DNA from: Osmia lignaria lignaria
Lineage: Eukaryota; Arthropoda; Insecta; Hymenoptera; Megachilidae
DNA: 64,000 nucleotides
NCBI RefSeq assembly: GCF_051020975.1
Contig: NC_135034.1
Coordinates: 9,920,001-9,984,000, forward strand
Direction: 5' to 3'
Shown here in pieces: positions 26,301 through 39,936 of the stretch. A program made the position numbers and the translations under genes. The notes below the pieces were generated by a model that saw only the letters and a list, made by a program, of their open reading frames with translations, did no database searches and had not been told where the DNA came from. Position 1 is the first letter of the stretch. Each line of letters starts with the position of its first letter.

Positions 26301-29150
26301 GGAGTACTGTTACTGACACAGTGGCACGCTTAATGCCGACCTCAACCGGCTCTCGCGGTGTCTCGAAAGCACCTGTACTCTACCCCTGCCAGCCACCACG
26401 CCTTCCCGAAGGTGCGATACGAAACCGGACGAGCGTCTAGTCGTAATGACACCTCGCCGAATGGTAATTGCATGGGAACGAGAAAGAATGAATCTCATTT
26501 TTCGCGACCGGTCCCCGTGTCAACGTACCCGTAGCCGCAGTCAGTCAACCTGGATGAACACGCGATGACGAAACAAAGCAACGCGACAAATCTCGGCTTC
26601 AGCGATCTTTCGCAATTCCACAAACGCTCCCGCGACACGTTTCAAGGGAATATTAAGGACCTTTTTAGTGTACACGGCTTTACCGACGAAACGCGGAATT
26701 GAGCAACCCCGTTCGTTCCCGTACTTACCCAACAGGGAATTATGAATCTCGAAATCTGCCACGAGCAAGCAAGCTTATTATCTATGCCGGTGTCTTATTA
26801 AGCGATTGTCTAATTCCCTTTCGTTGCGACAACTTTCGCCTTTCGATGAATATAAATTTGTTATCGTTGACATTGATAGCGCGCTATTACCCTGAGGATT
26901 GTTGAAATATCTCTAAAATTATTTAGTATCTCGGCTATCCTGTTGAATCTAGTCTATTAGCAGGAGAAAACAAAGCTCTTTCTAGTAGGTACACGTACGA
27001 GGTAGCTAATAAAACGACTTGTAATTAGGTAAATTAAATTCTCTCCCCATAAAAGAGACGATAAGCTGGCCGGTGAAAATCGCCGACGGTCGAATAGGTA
27101 TCGAGTAAATATTCTCTGACGCGAATGCGTACGGAACGAGGAGAAACGGCAGTCAACCGTTCACGGTGGAAACATCGAAAACCGGTAGTTGGCGTGATTT
27201 TTCCTAGCTTCGACAGAATAGCCGGTCGCGAAATTGCCACTTAACGACGTGTATACCGCGCTTATCTGCGGGGATGATCTGAAACGATGTTGATATCGTG
27301 GCTTTATCTTGGCATCGAGCCAGCCACGGATACCGGGATCCCGCTACCACCACCGCCGTTGCGTTATGCTTCGATTTACGAAGGGGGGAAAGGTAAATGA
27401 TAACGTTCCTTCCGGCACGGTTCATTGAATCGACGTTGCGAACGGGCCTGCAACCGCGGCCGATCGGTTAAAGGTGCTGCATCAACACAGCCCGTTCTAC
27501 GTTTCTCTACGATACAAACGAGACTACGCGAGACAACAAAAGAAGATCGATAATCATACCGGCATGACGAAGAAATAGCAGGCTACCGAGGATGCATCGT
27601 CGAACGCGAACCCAAGCTTAGCCAGCCTTCAATTTGCTACCAGTTTCGCACGATGACTTCGATAATGCATGCGGTAGCGCAACCTCCTCGTTGCATATCG
27701 GCATATCGGCACGATGAAAAAAAAAAATATTTCATTTCCTACACCGATGCATCCATCCTCCTGGAGGAATGCGAATCGAGTAGAACTTTCCATTTCACCC
27801 TTCTATACGTTCGCCTTGTTGGAGAAATCAATGGCTACTCAAGGTTGAACAACAGTCTACCGTATCATTTTCTTACTCTTTTGCTTTATTTCGTACGTTT
27901 TGTATTCGCTGAGAATAACCTGACGCGATAACCCCGTGAAACAAAGGCTGAGGATCGGCATAGTTGCAGAGGATATGCATGAGCTGGAGAACGACGAGTC
28001 AGGGCACCGTTTACAACTCCCGACTGCATCATCGTTAAGGGTAAACTACCAGTTATTACGAGTCACGGCACGGTGACGTAAGAATTGCAAAGTTTATTGC
28101 ACTCAGGACTCGGAGAGAGTTTTCGCGGACGCAAGTTCGCAGACTGATACAGAGAGACAGACGCGCGTGTACGAGATCGGCTACCGTAGCAATTTGGCAC
28201 GACCCAAATGACGAAACTAAGTATAAACGCGGCGGCAAAGAAACGCCCACGTGCGAGCTTACAAGGGAGCTTGACACGATGGTTTTCCCCGATGACCGGC
28301 TCCCCGTGTCTCGCATATTCTTGGACCCGAACATGCCGGAGAAAAAGAAATCCGCGCCGATTCTGCGAAAGCCTGCAGAAACGCATTCGCGAATTTTCGC
28401 TTCTAATCATGGAAATACAATCACGAATAATTATAATTATCGATTCGATCCTGTGAACGGTACTAATTAAAGATTCGTCGCGTTACCGCGACAGACTGGC
28501 AGAAAAATTGAATCCACCCCTTGAGCAACAAACACGCGCGAGCCGTTTAACGAACAAGCAAACGCGTGAAATTGGAAACGGAAACGCTACTCGCCGTGCA
28601 CCTCATCTCCCCGACCATCGCCCATGTTTTTATCAAGCTCCGCGATACGTTAATTGTACCTCTTTCTTCTCCCTTCCCTTTTTGCTTCGTCGCGGTTCGC
28701 CCTTCGGTGACCGTGGGTGAAGTTACTTTAACCCTTTCTTTCGTTCAAATTTCCGAGTCTATCGACTCCTCTTCGTCGAACAATCAAATCCTTAAAAATC
28801 CCTCGGACATCGCCTCGGCAGTCGAGTGAAAAATAAAATAAAATAAAGGCAAGTATTTTCCACGAGTCCCGAGCAACGCTAACTCAATCTTCTCCTTTCG
28901 ACTCGCGTGCCATTCTCAAAGCGTTCATATATCATGCCGGCAACGTTTTTGCGATGCACGAGAAAAGAAGGTAGCGTAGGTATCGGAGATGCAACTCGGG
29001 TCATCGACGAGCCGCGGAGGTCACGGTTCGACGCGTCCTCTTCGACTGGCGGTTCTCTTGGACGCGTTGCACCCAGTTCGTTCGGGGATTGATTAAATTA
29101 GCGTCGGCCGGTGCACACGCAAGAGGCGGAGACGCGCACCTGCGAGCGCG

Positions 29151-29154
29151 AAGT

Positions 29155-29185
<31 letters not shown>

Positions 29186-29213
29186 GAAGCAGAAGAAGAA
29201 GAAGAGGAAGAAG
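29151..29213. repeat. (GAA)n trinucleotide microsatellite
   Basis: A purine-rich run of GAA/AGA units is interrupted by a few GTA, GCA and GGA triplets. The resulting poly-basic or poly-acidic frames are artefacts of the repeat and not coding evidence. Confidence 0.9.
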
Positions 29214-29320
29214 CCAGTCGGGACTAGGGAGGAGCGAGTGTCATTGCCCTGTACCGCGGTGTCTAGTATAGAAGGTACAGGAATAGCAAGGCTTGGCCAT
29301 CGGCTTAGACGTTGCACCGC

Positions 29321-29363
29321 TTCGTCGTCGTCGTCGTCGTCTTCGTCGTCGTCTTCGTCGTCT
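29321..29363. repeat. (TCG)n / (CGT)n trinucleotide microsatellite
   Basis: TCG units are repeated with occasional CTT interruptions, about 110 bases after the GAA tract. A CpG-dense triplet run of this kind suggests that the interval is not strongly depleted by cytosine methylation. Confidence 0.9.
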
Positions 29364-29679
29364 ACGTTGCACATCCGCGCGACTCTCTCGCGGTTGCGTG
29401 TACAGCGAAACGGCAGAAACTAACAAATCAACCGTGTCTTATCGCGCCTGTATATATATACGCCTGTGGCCGCAGAATCCGTGGGAAAAAACGGCCTCGC
29501 CTGAGAAATTCCTCCCTCTACGATCTCGTTGCTCGATCTTTCTCTTTCCCGATCTCTCTCGGCCAGTGAGCCACGTATTTACGAGATTCCCCGATGCCCG
29601 GCAAACAGATTAGACCCGACGATAAACATTTACGATCTATTAAATCGAAACGATAAGACGCAACACAGTGTATCGAAAT

Positions 29680-29698
29680 CTATATATATATATATATG
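29680..29698. repeat. (TA)n dinucleotide run
   Basis: A short alternating TA run is followed by TGTGTGTACACGTACG-like alternating purine-pyrimidine sequence. Confidence 0.8.
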
Positions 29699-32600
29699 TG
29701 TGTACACGTACGACACGCGTGCAAGTCGGTGAAGCAAGGGGTAGGTGACCGAGAGGATTGCAGCTCGTTAGCGTGGCCCCGAGCAAAAACGAAAGCTCGA
29801 TAACGATACCGGAATGATACAGTTCGAGTACATCGTGTGCGATCGAAATCCTCCTCTGCAATTTCCTTTCCGCTTCGTATATCTGTTTCAACCTTTCCAT
29901 GCCGACTTTTTATAGAACGCTTCATTTTTCCCGGTGCTATCAGCCTTGTTAATTGCCTCGGGACATTATCGGGGACAACTCCCGCCATTTTCCACGGACC
30001 TGGACCGATCGAACCGATCGACGAGGCTGTCTTCGGGAACGGTTCGTTACTGTCCAGCGAGAACGATTTGCTCGCGACTCCGTGGCGTGCAGGACGTATG
30101 ATCAAACGATACTCGACAGCCTCGAAGGACAACCGCAAAGTGTGTACCGTCGGTCTGACACTGGTTGGTAGAGCGTAGATTAGATATCGAGGGTAACAAT
30201 CAGCTCGGCATGAAAATCGTCGTGCGGAGCGTATTGCGCGCCAACGTAAAATGAAGGTTTTCTCTCGCCGCGCCTATCTTATCCGCCTCTAATACCGGTG
30301 TAAACGTCTCGACGTGCTAACTCGCTGTTGCCCCCTAACACACTAACCGTACACTGGAAACAAGAGGAACGGCCGTGAGACGGAGGACAAACACGGCTAC
30401 GGATGCAAAGTTTTATCCTAATGACGATACAGGGATCAAAGGTAGAGGAAAAAGGAGCCGCCCTATTAAAATTGTATCGCTGCCACGGGGAATAATCTAA
30501 CCCGGCCAGCAAGCATTTGCATCCTACTCGGCGAACGACAATGTCGGGGTCACCAAGAGGGATCTACTTTTATCGGTGAACGCCCGTAAACACGGATCGT
30601 CGGTGCATTTTTGTCGCGCCTTTATAGGCCGATACGCGATTTCACATCGGCTGCAGCGATCTAAAGAGGGCTCGTTACACGGCGAACACGTGCACCGCAA
30701 CGGTGACCGTGACTTATTAACGATACACGTCTCTATCGTGAATAGCGAGCGAAAAAAGCGATACATCTGGGATAAGCGGTGGTCAAACGGAAACGAATGG
30801 AAAGGGGAAATTATTTGTCTATATTCTGTGAAATGAAACATAGCTCCGGGTCAAAGCCGCTTGATATAAGACCCTTTGATCGATCTTCGCAAAGCGGAGG
30901 AAGGTGTTTAAAGAGTCTCTACAGCTTCGGTGTAATCTCGTTTAAAAGGTTGTAACCGTACCTGATCACTCCTTTTAATCTGCGGGGAAGACGTTGCGAT
31001 CGATGCCTACGATGCATGAACGCGATAGCGCGTGCTCGCGGCTAAAAACTCTCACGACAATGGCAAGCAGAGTTGCTGGAAAGCAATGGGGACCGTTTGT
31101 TCCATCGTATGCCTCTCTGCCACCGTTTATTGCCAATGGAGCCAAAATGATTGAGCGTAGAACATCTCGAAACAAGGCGTTTTATGAATAAAAAAACAAA
31201 TTTGTAAATAAAAAAGAAATATTAACCTTCATTCCTTCTCTTATACATCTCTACCTGTAATAATACCACGGATATCCAACACTTTCGCCTGATTTTCACT
31301 TTCCAAGAACCATCCGCCCTAGAGAATCAAGCAGTTGCTCGATTACATATCTATCGATAGGCTGAATCGAGGAATCAAAGGCGATCGAGTTGGCCACACC
31401 CTAAAGGCATCCGTCTGATTGCAGCTCCCTTTTCCTGCCACCCTTTCAGCCGCGAACACGTGAATCGGATATTACAGTGATCCGCGCTACCGAGTTACAG
31501 GACTGCGGCCGAGATGGAGGAAAATCTATCGATACCGCGATCGATCGTCCCGATCTACGGCGAGAAATCGGGATGATCGGCCGGCTGGCGATCCACGGAT
31601 CGGGATTCCGCGGATCCGTGGCCAGCAAAACGAACACCGTGTCAAACGATGGGATAACCATAGGCCTTGGCAGCTGCGAACAGCAGAGTGACATGCTTCT
31701 CCGCCAAGTTTCAGATTGCATACCGCCATAGCGGCCGGTAGATTATAATCAAGCGACTCTGATCCAACGACCCGCTTCTGCGAGATAGTATTCTGTCCGC
31801 CAGAAGTATGCATGGAAACGGTTATCTCTACTGTTTGTCGATCAGCACGCGTCGATGCTCCGAGTGGAATTTTGAGAATTTTCTGAATTTTCTGATACTT
31901 AGTTTTCTGACACCTGTTTCATCGTAAAACAACGCTTATGGCATATCGGATCGAAGCAAAAGTCTCTGGAGTCGCTGTGAATCAAGTTGCAATAAGAAAC
32001 AGTCGATACTCGATTCAAATCCCTCGCGCCTTAATTAATTGAACGCGTTAATCGATTAAGACACGGACAGCGTAAAGTTAAAATTCAACAAGTTGTTGAT
32101 CCAGTTTGTATCACGAAGCGCAGACGGTTCGCAAACGCGAAGTCGAAAAAAATCCTGTTACTATGTTGTTAATTAACGTCTAACTGTGCACGACGTTGCG
32201 GTCGCTATTTTTTTTTCTTAATTACACTCCACGATATCGCAGGGATAACTAGCGTGTATCTGAGTCGGAAACACCTCCTAACAAGGAGGAAACGGTGTAG
32301 GTAGCACGCGTTTCCGTGTTCGCGCGCCTGATAGTAATTGGCGAAAAACCCCAAGGGAAATGAGACGCTAAGTTTCTATGCAGAGCACGCGGCGATCGAT
32401 TATAGATCGATCTGATGCGATCGAGGGTTCGTGATCACCGCGATTTTTCACTTCCTCTGCAACTTTCCAGCCTCGTTAAACCGGTACTAACGTTCTGATA
32501 TTTCATTATAGACTATCGTGTGCAGTTTTCGTTTGTGTCTAACGATGGATACTCGATATCCTCCTTTTGCAAACTTTCGAACAAATTATTCGTTATGGAA

Positions 32601-35095
32601 TTTCGAGTCGGAAATTATTGAAAGCGTTGAAACATGAGAGATTTCCCGTGTAATTTTATCTACGGAACGGACACCGGGAGAAGAGAAAATGAAGCTTTCA
32701 AAATGAACTACCAGCTTATCAGTTCCCTCGCTTAACGTTACTAAAAGATAAATGGCGATTGAGATCGGTTGCAAGTTAAAATTGGAGTAGAAACGCGGGA
32801 TTTTTCATCGGGGATCGATCGGAATCGTGGGCGTGGCTGATAAAACCTCATTATTTCGCGATCGAGCAGTGGAAAGCAGGTTTCGGTCGCGATGTACGAG
32901 TGGAATTTCACGTAACGTGACTCGTCAATAACATTTAATAACGGTAACAACGTCGTAACCGATTCCTGTTTTACTACAAAAACAGGCTACGCTGTGCGAG
33001 CAACGAAGAAGAACGTAGAGAAACGAGCGCGAGATCGAACGAACAGGACGACAGCCGACGCCGTAAATGCGAACAAGTTGCAAGCTTTTGCCACTTCTTA
33101 ATTCAACGGAAAGTGTTGCACCGGCCCGTTACGGCTTCTATTTAGTATCTACTTTACAGCCACTACTTTCCTAACTCCACAAAGCCGCCTTTCCTCGCTA
33201 ATGAAATGCTGCAGAACCTCGCGAGCAACGTCCACCGTTATGAATATATAAATAGTCAGATATCTATGCCTCCATTTCTTGAAACCGCGATCATTTGCCT
33301 ATCTCGATGAATAGATTTACATTTTTTTTTTCCAATTCAACCAACCGATTCGATAAGAGATAACTCTATGAGGAGATAAGTCTATAACTCGATCCTTTTG
33401 TATTAAGGTAAACTAACAATTTGTTCGAAATTTTTCAAGAATTTTCTTGACATTCGGAATACCTCTGTAGAGGCACATTGCAGAGTCTCGTTTACCTATG
33501 TTTATGGAAATGAAACGGGGACTGGTCGCTGACGATGTCAAAAGTCCTTCCTTATCGTTCTTAATGAATTCGAAATCGAGCCGCAAGCTGACCACCCCGT
33601 GGAGTATTCAAATGAAGGGAAAAACAAAGAATAAATAAGAGAGAAAAAAAAATATGATTTGTCCTGCTAACCGATCCATCAGAAGGTTCAGACAGTTGGA
33701 AGGATGTAAGGCCGGAAAAGAGAAGCGTATCCTTCGAAAGTCAGACGAAAATGGTTGCAGATGTCTGTGGACGAGTAACACGGCACTCTCAGCCCCCGAC
33801 AGGGCATGGGTGCAAATCGTTGCCCGACACCCCGTACAAGGGGGCCGAATGAGATGAGAGAGAAGATTATACGGTATGAAGCAGCAGGCAGGGGCATCCT
33901 GTCTATCAAGGACGCCTTCTATCTCTCTGGCTCCTCCTTGCCTCCTGTGATCCACCTTCTTTACTCTCATCTCTCTTCATCCAACATCTCTCTACCTTCC
34001 TTACCCGCTTCCTAACCCTTCGTCATCCTCCCCGCAGACACGTCGCAGCAGCCTACTGCCTCGTGTTACTCAAAGGTTATTTCTCCCGACGCTCTGCCCC
34101 TCTTCCTTCATTCCCATCGATTCACCGGGAGCAAGGAACTTTGCCTCGCAAGAATGTCCTGAGATCACGAACCATCTGACGATTACTACCATGGACCGAT
34201 GCTCTTGATTCCGCTGATGTTGTTATTAAAAGGGTTCATTGTTTCATTTCAAATTAGTGTCCAGGTGTGATTTTACATGAAAATCATTTTCACCGTACAA
34301 ATGGCGGACCTGAATGAGCCGCGAAACGCAATCTTGTTCGACTAAAAGTGTAGTCACCGGTAGACGCGCTTACTCGGGGCCAGACCTATCGATTACCGAT
34401 CAGATCCCGTATCCGTGCCAATATTGTATTACCGTGAGGGGAACACCATCACGCGGGGATTAAATCGTAAAGAACACGTTCTGCACACCAGCTGCTCCAG
34501 TGTATCGGAGTGCGTTCCTTGCGTTTGTTGTCCGATCGCATGGTCGCGTCAAGACTGATGGCACTCGATCGACTCGAGGAAAACGATCGATCGTTCCTTC
34601 ATTTTACAAGACTATCTTATGAGGAACGAATGTTTGAATACCGATCGTCTCGATTATGATTTAGATATAATTCTTTCTTTTTAATGGAAGATTTAGGAAA
34701 CGGTTGCGTATCGATTTTCAACTGGTGCGGTTCCTAACGAAATGCTGTTGAAACGCTTGTCGCTCGTCTGAAGCAGGTCTTAAAGTCATTCGACAGCCAT
34801 CTTGGCAGCGGGAAACGTATTTATAGCGCGCGAGGATTCTGTATTCCGTCGACACCGATTGCCCACGATACGCTCTCAAGTCACGACTCGAAAATTCTGC
34901 TCCGAACATTCCGATCCCTGTGCCGCTCTCTGAATCATCCGATAAATACTTCACCTTTCGGTCGAAAGAGTCGATGGGACATTATTGACCGGTGACAGTC
35001 ACTGATTCCGCGAAAATTCGAGCGAAAATAGCCGACTGGAACTTCGCCACCGTTGAACAGAAAATACTCGAAAAACGATTGAAAAGAGGGGAAAA

Positions 35096-35228
35096 AAGTC
35101 ACTTTTCTTGGAACTGTTTTGATCGCGAGAAATAGATTCGAAAAAGTGGGGGGATGAGAGTGTTGGGAAATGCGCGACACTCATTTTTCCTGGAACCGCC
35201 TGATTGCGAAAAATGGATTAAGGAAAGA
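35096..35228. repeat. Diverged tandem direct repeat, two copies of about 50 bp
   Basis: A unit with the order CACTTTT, CTTGGAAC, GAT, GCGAGAAATAGATT at about 35,100-35,145 recurs as CACTCATTTTT, CCTGGAACC, GAT, GCGAAAAATGGATT at about 35,178-35,220. The copies are imperfect, so the duplication is old. No function is evident. Confidence 0.55.
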
Positions 35229-38200
35229 TAGCAGGGTGAATAATCGATCCGATAACAATAGCTCTGTTATCCGACTGTTCGAAACATTAAATTAAGCCTT
35301 TAAAGCATTTTAGATAAAAATCTTTAACTATAACTTCGATGAGTTCAATAAACTTCGACTGTAAAGAGTTAAGCAATATCTCTCGGTGTCCGCACCCAAC
35401 ATTTTCATCGAATTTCTCTCGGTAAAAAACCGCTGGTATCGGTATCTACGCCTATTTTCATTTCTTTCATAATCCATGAGCAAAGAGCAACGCACCGAAA
35501 CGTAAATAAACGTTGTCACTCGTTTCACATTCGACTCGCGGCTCGTTTTTGCGAGCAAAACTGCATTTACGGGAACCCGCTTAAGTACTATTACTATTCT
35601 GACTGTCTTGTCCATAAAACCGACGGGATTGATATCTACCATCGTCGATACATGGGAAAGTAAGAGCGAAAAGTGCCTCTATCTTGTAGAAGAAAAAATA
35701 ACGCTAACCGAGGAGAATCTTAAACCATAGAACGTGGTCTCTCGAATATTGCCTGTATCCTGTAAAATCTGCGATTTCCTTGCGAAACTTATCACCGGAT
35801 TGATGCAAATTTGAATTTACTGTTGCGCGCTAGTGTCACGGTTTCGTGATTTCGATCGAACTTGCCTAATATAGCGTTGCAAACCTGTCGCGCCATATTA
35901 GCCAAAGAAACTTTGTGTAACTTTACCTAAGAAGTAGAAAGTCTTCGACTACTTAAAATTCTAATTTAAGCTTTCTATTTGCTGCCTTAAATAATAACAA
36001 TTTCTTCTTCTTTTTTTTTAAATTTCTTATCAAATTCAACGCGTTGAGAATTGATCAGAGCATTCAATTTTGCTACAATCGATCGCAAGTAACAAGCTTG
36101 AAAAGTAGTTCAAGTCATCGAAGCAAGCAATGAAACGAGAATCAATTGAGTTGTCTCCAGAAGGAATTTCTCTCTCTCTCTCTCCCTGTCTGTTCACGAA
36201 GCACAACCTTCGAAGACCACTTCCACCTGTGGTGTCTCACTTTCGTCATAACCGTGTAACGAACTAGCTTGAACCGTAGTTCAGGGCAACCTGTTAAACG
36301 AGCCACAGGGAAGCACATTGCCTACAAGACGCGCATGAGAGAACACGAATCGATCGAGGTCTTTGGAACGACACAACGAGACCGGCGAGAGAACAACAAT
36401 GTGAATTGATCGAGCTCTTCCCGTCATTCTGCTCAACACGATCGTCCACTGTCATCGCGAGCACTCGCGGAAAATATTGCCTTCTGCCTACGGATGAAAG
36501 GCGAGAAATTTCTATCTCTCCGAGTGTGAAAGCAGGAAATACTTTAATCAATTTTAAGCTAGGATCGAAAGATGATCGTTAATTTTCAGCAGCGACGGGA
36601 CCGATTAAGAGACCGTTTCGAGGACGATAATGGTAGTCGAATCATAATCAATGGAATAAAAATGTTCACGAGCTGCGAGCTTGTAAAACGGCACCCGATC
36701 CGACGATTGGTTCTGGCTAAATTATCGCGCTCGTTCGAACGGTTGCAGGAAGTCTAGAGAAACGCGAAGCCGGACCGTGTTTCTGGCCGCAATTACGGCC
36801 AGCTACAATTAGGCTACTGTCCAAACAGGGACATTGTCGCGGTAAATAAATCGCTGCCATGCCGGCATCGCGAAACACCGAGAGAGAACCGAACGCGACA
36901 CGAAACACGCGTAATAGCCCGGTGATTTTATTCCACCGGCAATTTCGACGGATTGTTCACGGTGTATGTTGCGTGATTATTCTGGCCGAGCGAGGCCGTA
37001 AACGGAGCCTGAAATTCGCGTTTAAGCCCGGCAGCAAAGCTCTATCTCCTTCTCCTCTGTGTTATTGCCTTTTTTGCGGTAGTTATTATCGTTGATAGCG
37101 TAATATACAGACACCTAGCCGAAGTCTCTACGATTCCCATATCGATTCTTCGACGATCCGTCCACGATGAAAAATTGATGAAAAAAAAAAAAATTCAAGG
37201 TATGAATAAAACGAACGGCAGCCATATCGAACGCACAGCAGCGAGGTTTTTCCTGAGAACAGCTGCTCCGTTACAAGCAGCCGTATGAATCTTATCTGCG
37301 ATCGAATGTGGCTCGCGCAGCCAGGTAAATACACGTCACATTCGATCGCCACCAGTATTCCGGTCTTAATAATTTCCAAAGAAATCTCCACGCCTTTCTC
37401 TTGTCTCCGTTTAAGAGTTGCAGCCGATCAAGTGGAGCAGGAAGTGGAGCCTGAGAACCGTTTACCCAACAGTTTCCTGCCTAGGACTGCGAATAATTTT
37501 CCTTCCACTCTTAAACTCCGCGATACCTATCCTCTTTCAAAGAAACGAATTTTCTAACGTTCAACTCGAATGAATATAAAAATAATTATCAACTCGTTTG
37601 GTATTCTCGACTCGCGCCCTAGCCTCTCGCTAGTTACACCAATTTCATCCAGCGATTCAACCAGCAATATCTAATCTATACTAATTGCTCGTATTTGTCA
37701 CCCATTAAGCCGGATCACCGTTATAGAAGGAAAAGGTTACGAAAGAAATTCCTGTGCCCGAGCTACATGGGAACGTGACAGGCTGTACACACCGGCAACA
37801 TCGATCCATCAGACCGAGCTGTTCTCTCGGCTGACCAGCTTCCAAGTCGTCTGGAATTAATGGAAATACAAGGAATATCGTGTACGAATCGATATTCAAT
37901 GTTCGATCGAGCGAGATCATTTTTTCTATTCGCAACAAAATCAACAACGAAACGATCGTATCGTTACGCAATCCGAGTGCATTTACACTTGGCTGCGGTG
38001 CAAGGACAGTTACGTTGCACCGGAGCGTACATAAAATTTCATATGAAAATCCATATTACGAACGATCCCTGGATCTTACGTAAAAAGAAGGATATGAAAC
38101 GTAAGAACACGTCTAAGCATCGCGCTTGCCTTCACAGTTTTATGCGTTTTTAATGGAAACGCTTCGTTACGATTATTAAACCGTTCTCTGTTCAAGGATA

Positions 38201-39588
38201 CGCGAAGACGAGCAAACATCGTATGCAATTATAAATTAAAAAATAAAAAGAGCCCGTAAACGAATGTTATAATTTGAAAATACAGCAGAATCATTTCCTG
38301 TTACCTGTGAAATCATCGATTCTCTTATACGAGGGAATTAAAACGCGGTGAATGTTGATTAAGCAATTCTATGCGACAAGCGATTAACGAGAATTAAAAC
38401 CGGAATGTTGATAAAAATGTTGCATTCGCGCAGTTTCCTTGGAAATCTTTCAGCAAACACGGTTATTCTTTCATAAACGAGCGTGTTATCTGTTACGTGT
38501 ACTTGATAATGCCGTGTTTAAATACTCGACGTATCGAGTGTCGTGGGAATGAAACTGGCGTGCAATTAAATTTGAAAAAAAAAAAAATAAGAAAAATAAA
38601 ATGAGATTCAACTCCGTCAGGGTGAGATCTGACCCTGAGATAATTAAGGGTTAAAGAAGCTCGATCGTATTTCGCATTCGCGACGATCAATCGTCCAAGA
38701 CGGGGTGGCAATTTTCACGGCAAAAACGTTCACGCTTCAGCGTTCCGGAGCAAGACGTCTTCGTCGTTTCGCTGACGGTTTTTCGCGTCATTTGCGGTTC
38801 GATGTAAGCTACTAGCGACGTAATGATTCATCCTGCCAGTGAAAAGTCGATTCGTGTGTGACGCGTCGCGCATCAGACCGCTGCGCTGGACGGCTTGCCG
38901 GTACCGTAATGCACGCAAGAAAAGGACGAGCTTGATTTTGCAGCAACAGTTTACGACTCGCCAGGACCCGACCGAAATCATCAATGAGCCGCTCTGGGAT
39001 CGGCCTGACCTGGGACGAAGCCCCTTCGAACAACGACAAAAGAAGAAAAACAGGAGGAGACAAGCCCTGCACCCAGCCCGATCGGTTTCCAAGCAAATGT
39101 AGGAAGATGACAATTGAAAATCTCGTGGGAAAAGGTCGGATATTGGGATAATTTTCACTGATAGACGATCGAATTCGAACGAGACACGTAGACGATGGAT
39201 AAAAACTTTAATTGTATTCTTCATCGAGGTGGAACGAGGCAAAGCTTTTCTTTTTTATCCCGTTCGATTGCGTGGAGCGAAAGCAAGAAGAAATAATGCT
39301 GTAACAGGTTCCCTCTCAGCGTTTCGTACCTTAGAGGTTCGATATTTTTCTGACATCAGGCACGACCCAGTTTCCTGGTCACCTGGCACGATCACGCTCC
39401 ATCATTCTCACGTCCCTCTTTTCTCGTTGTTTAATCCGTGTCGGATGTAACGATTCCTAATTCTAATCTACCCGACCCGTTGAATCCCAGAACGCTCGGT
39501 TGTCCCGGGGCTGTGTTGGACGGCGAATCGCGTGGGAGCAAGAAACTTTCCACCTGTCCTCGATCTTATCTAAGAGACCGACCCGGGA

Positions 39589-39936
39589 GAACTACCCAAG
39601 TGTTACACTCAGTTATTAATGAAACTTTGCCAGCTTGTTATTCAAAATAGAATATAAAATTTTAATTATTCAAAAAGAGACAAATTATCATAAAAAAAAA
39701 TAAAAAAAAAAAAAATGAGAACCAAGGATTTGAACCGAGGACCTTCAGATTGCGAGTCATGTGTTTAACCACGGAGCGGATCCATGACTCGCAATAATCT
39801 GAAGATCCTCGGTTCAAATCCTTGGTTCCCAAAAAATTTTTTTTTTTCTTTTATGATAATTTTTATGTAATAGTTATTCAAAAATAGACAAATTATCATT
39901 AAAGAAAAAAAAAAAATGTTGGGAACCAAGGATTTC
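39589..39936. mobile_element. Second, deleted copy of the palindromic tRNA-like element
   Basis: It begins with the same outer end (GAACTACCCAAGTGTTACAC) as the element at 10,650 and keeps its first 50-60 bases. It then jumps at TTGT into the internal AT-rich arm, so most of the left outer arm and its tRNA-like module are missing. The inner pair of inverted tRNA-like modules at about 39,718-39,830 is well preserved: GAACCAAGGATTTGAACC on the left and GGTTCAAATCCTTGGTTCC on the right. The spacer reads on the minus strand as GCTCCGTGGTTAAACACA, close to a tRNA D-arm or Pol III A box. The right outer arm is truncated after GGGAACCAAGGATTT near 39,936. With the first copy it shows that this is a dispersed family and not a local accident. 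Confidence 0.75.

Larger units (their letters stand above)
11366..39588 (-). other. Probable osp first intron, middle part; no gene seen
   Basis: This is about 28 kb with no exon that I can support. Long open frames at 20,964-21,446, 38,730-39,242 and 7,421-7,951 (in the previous block) show no domain, no repeats and no conservation that I recognise. Features within it are simple repeats at 13,400-13,425 (GTCGC units), 29,151-29,213 (GAA), 29,321-29,363 (TCG) and 29,680-29,698 (TA), a CT run near 36,169-36,184, and a diverged direct repeat at 35,096-35,228. No real tRNA, rRNA or well-known microRNA sequence was found by eye. Enhancers of osp are plausible here but cannot be recognised from one sequence. 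Confidence 0.55.

Noticed and set aside
33654..34016. Possible transposon fragment with open frames on both strands
   Set aside because: The segment looks slightly different from its surroundings, but no known motif, terminal repeat or homologous copy could be found in the window.
38730..39242. 170-codon open frame, minus strand
   Set aside because: No recognisable family, other frames are also open in the same interval, and no splice structure supports an exon.
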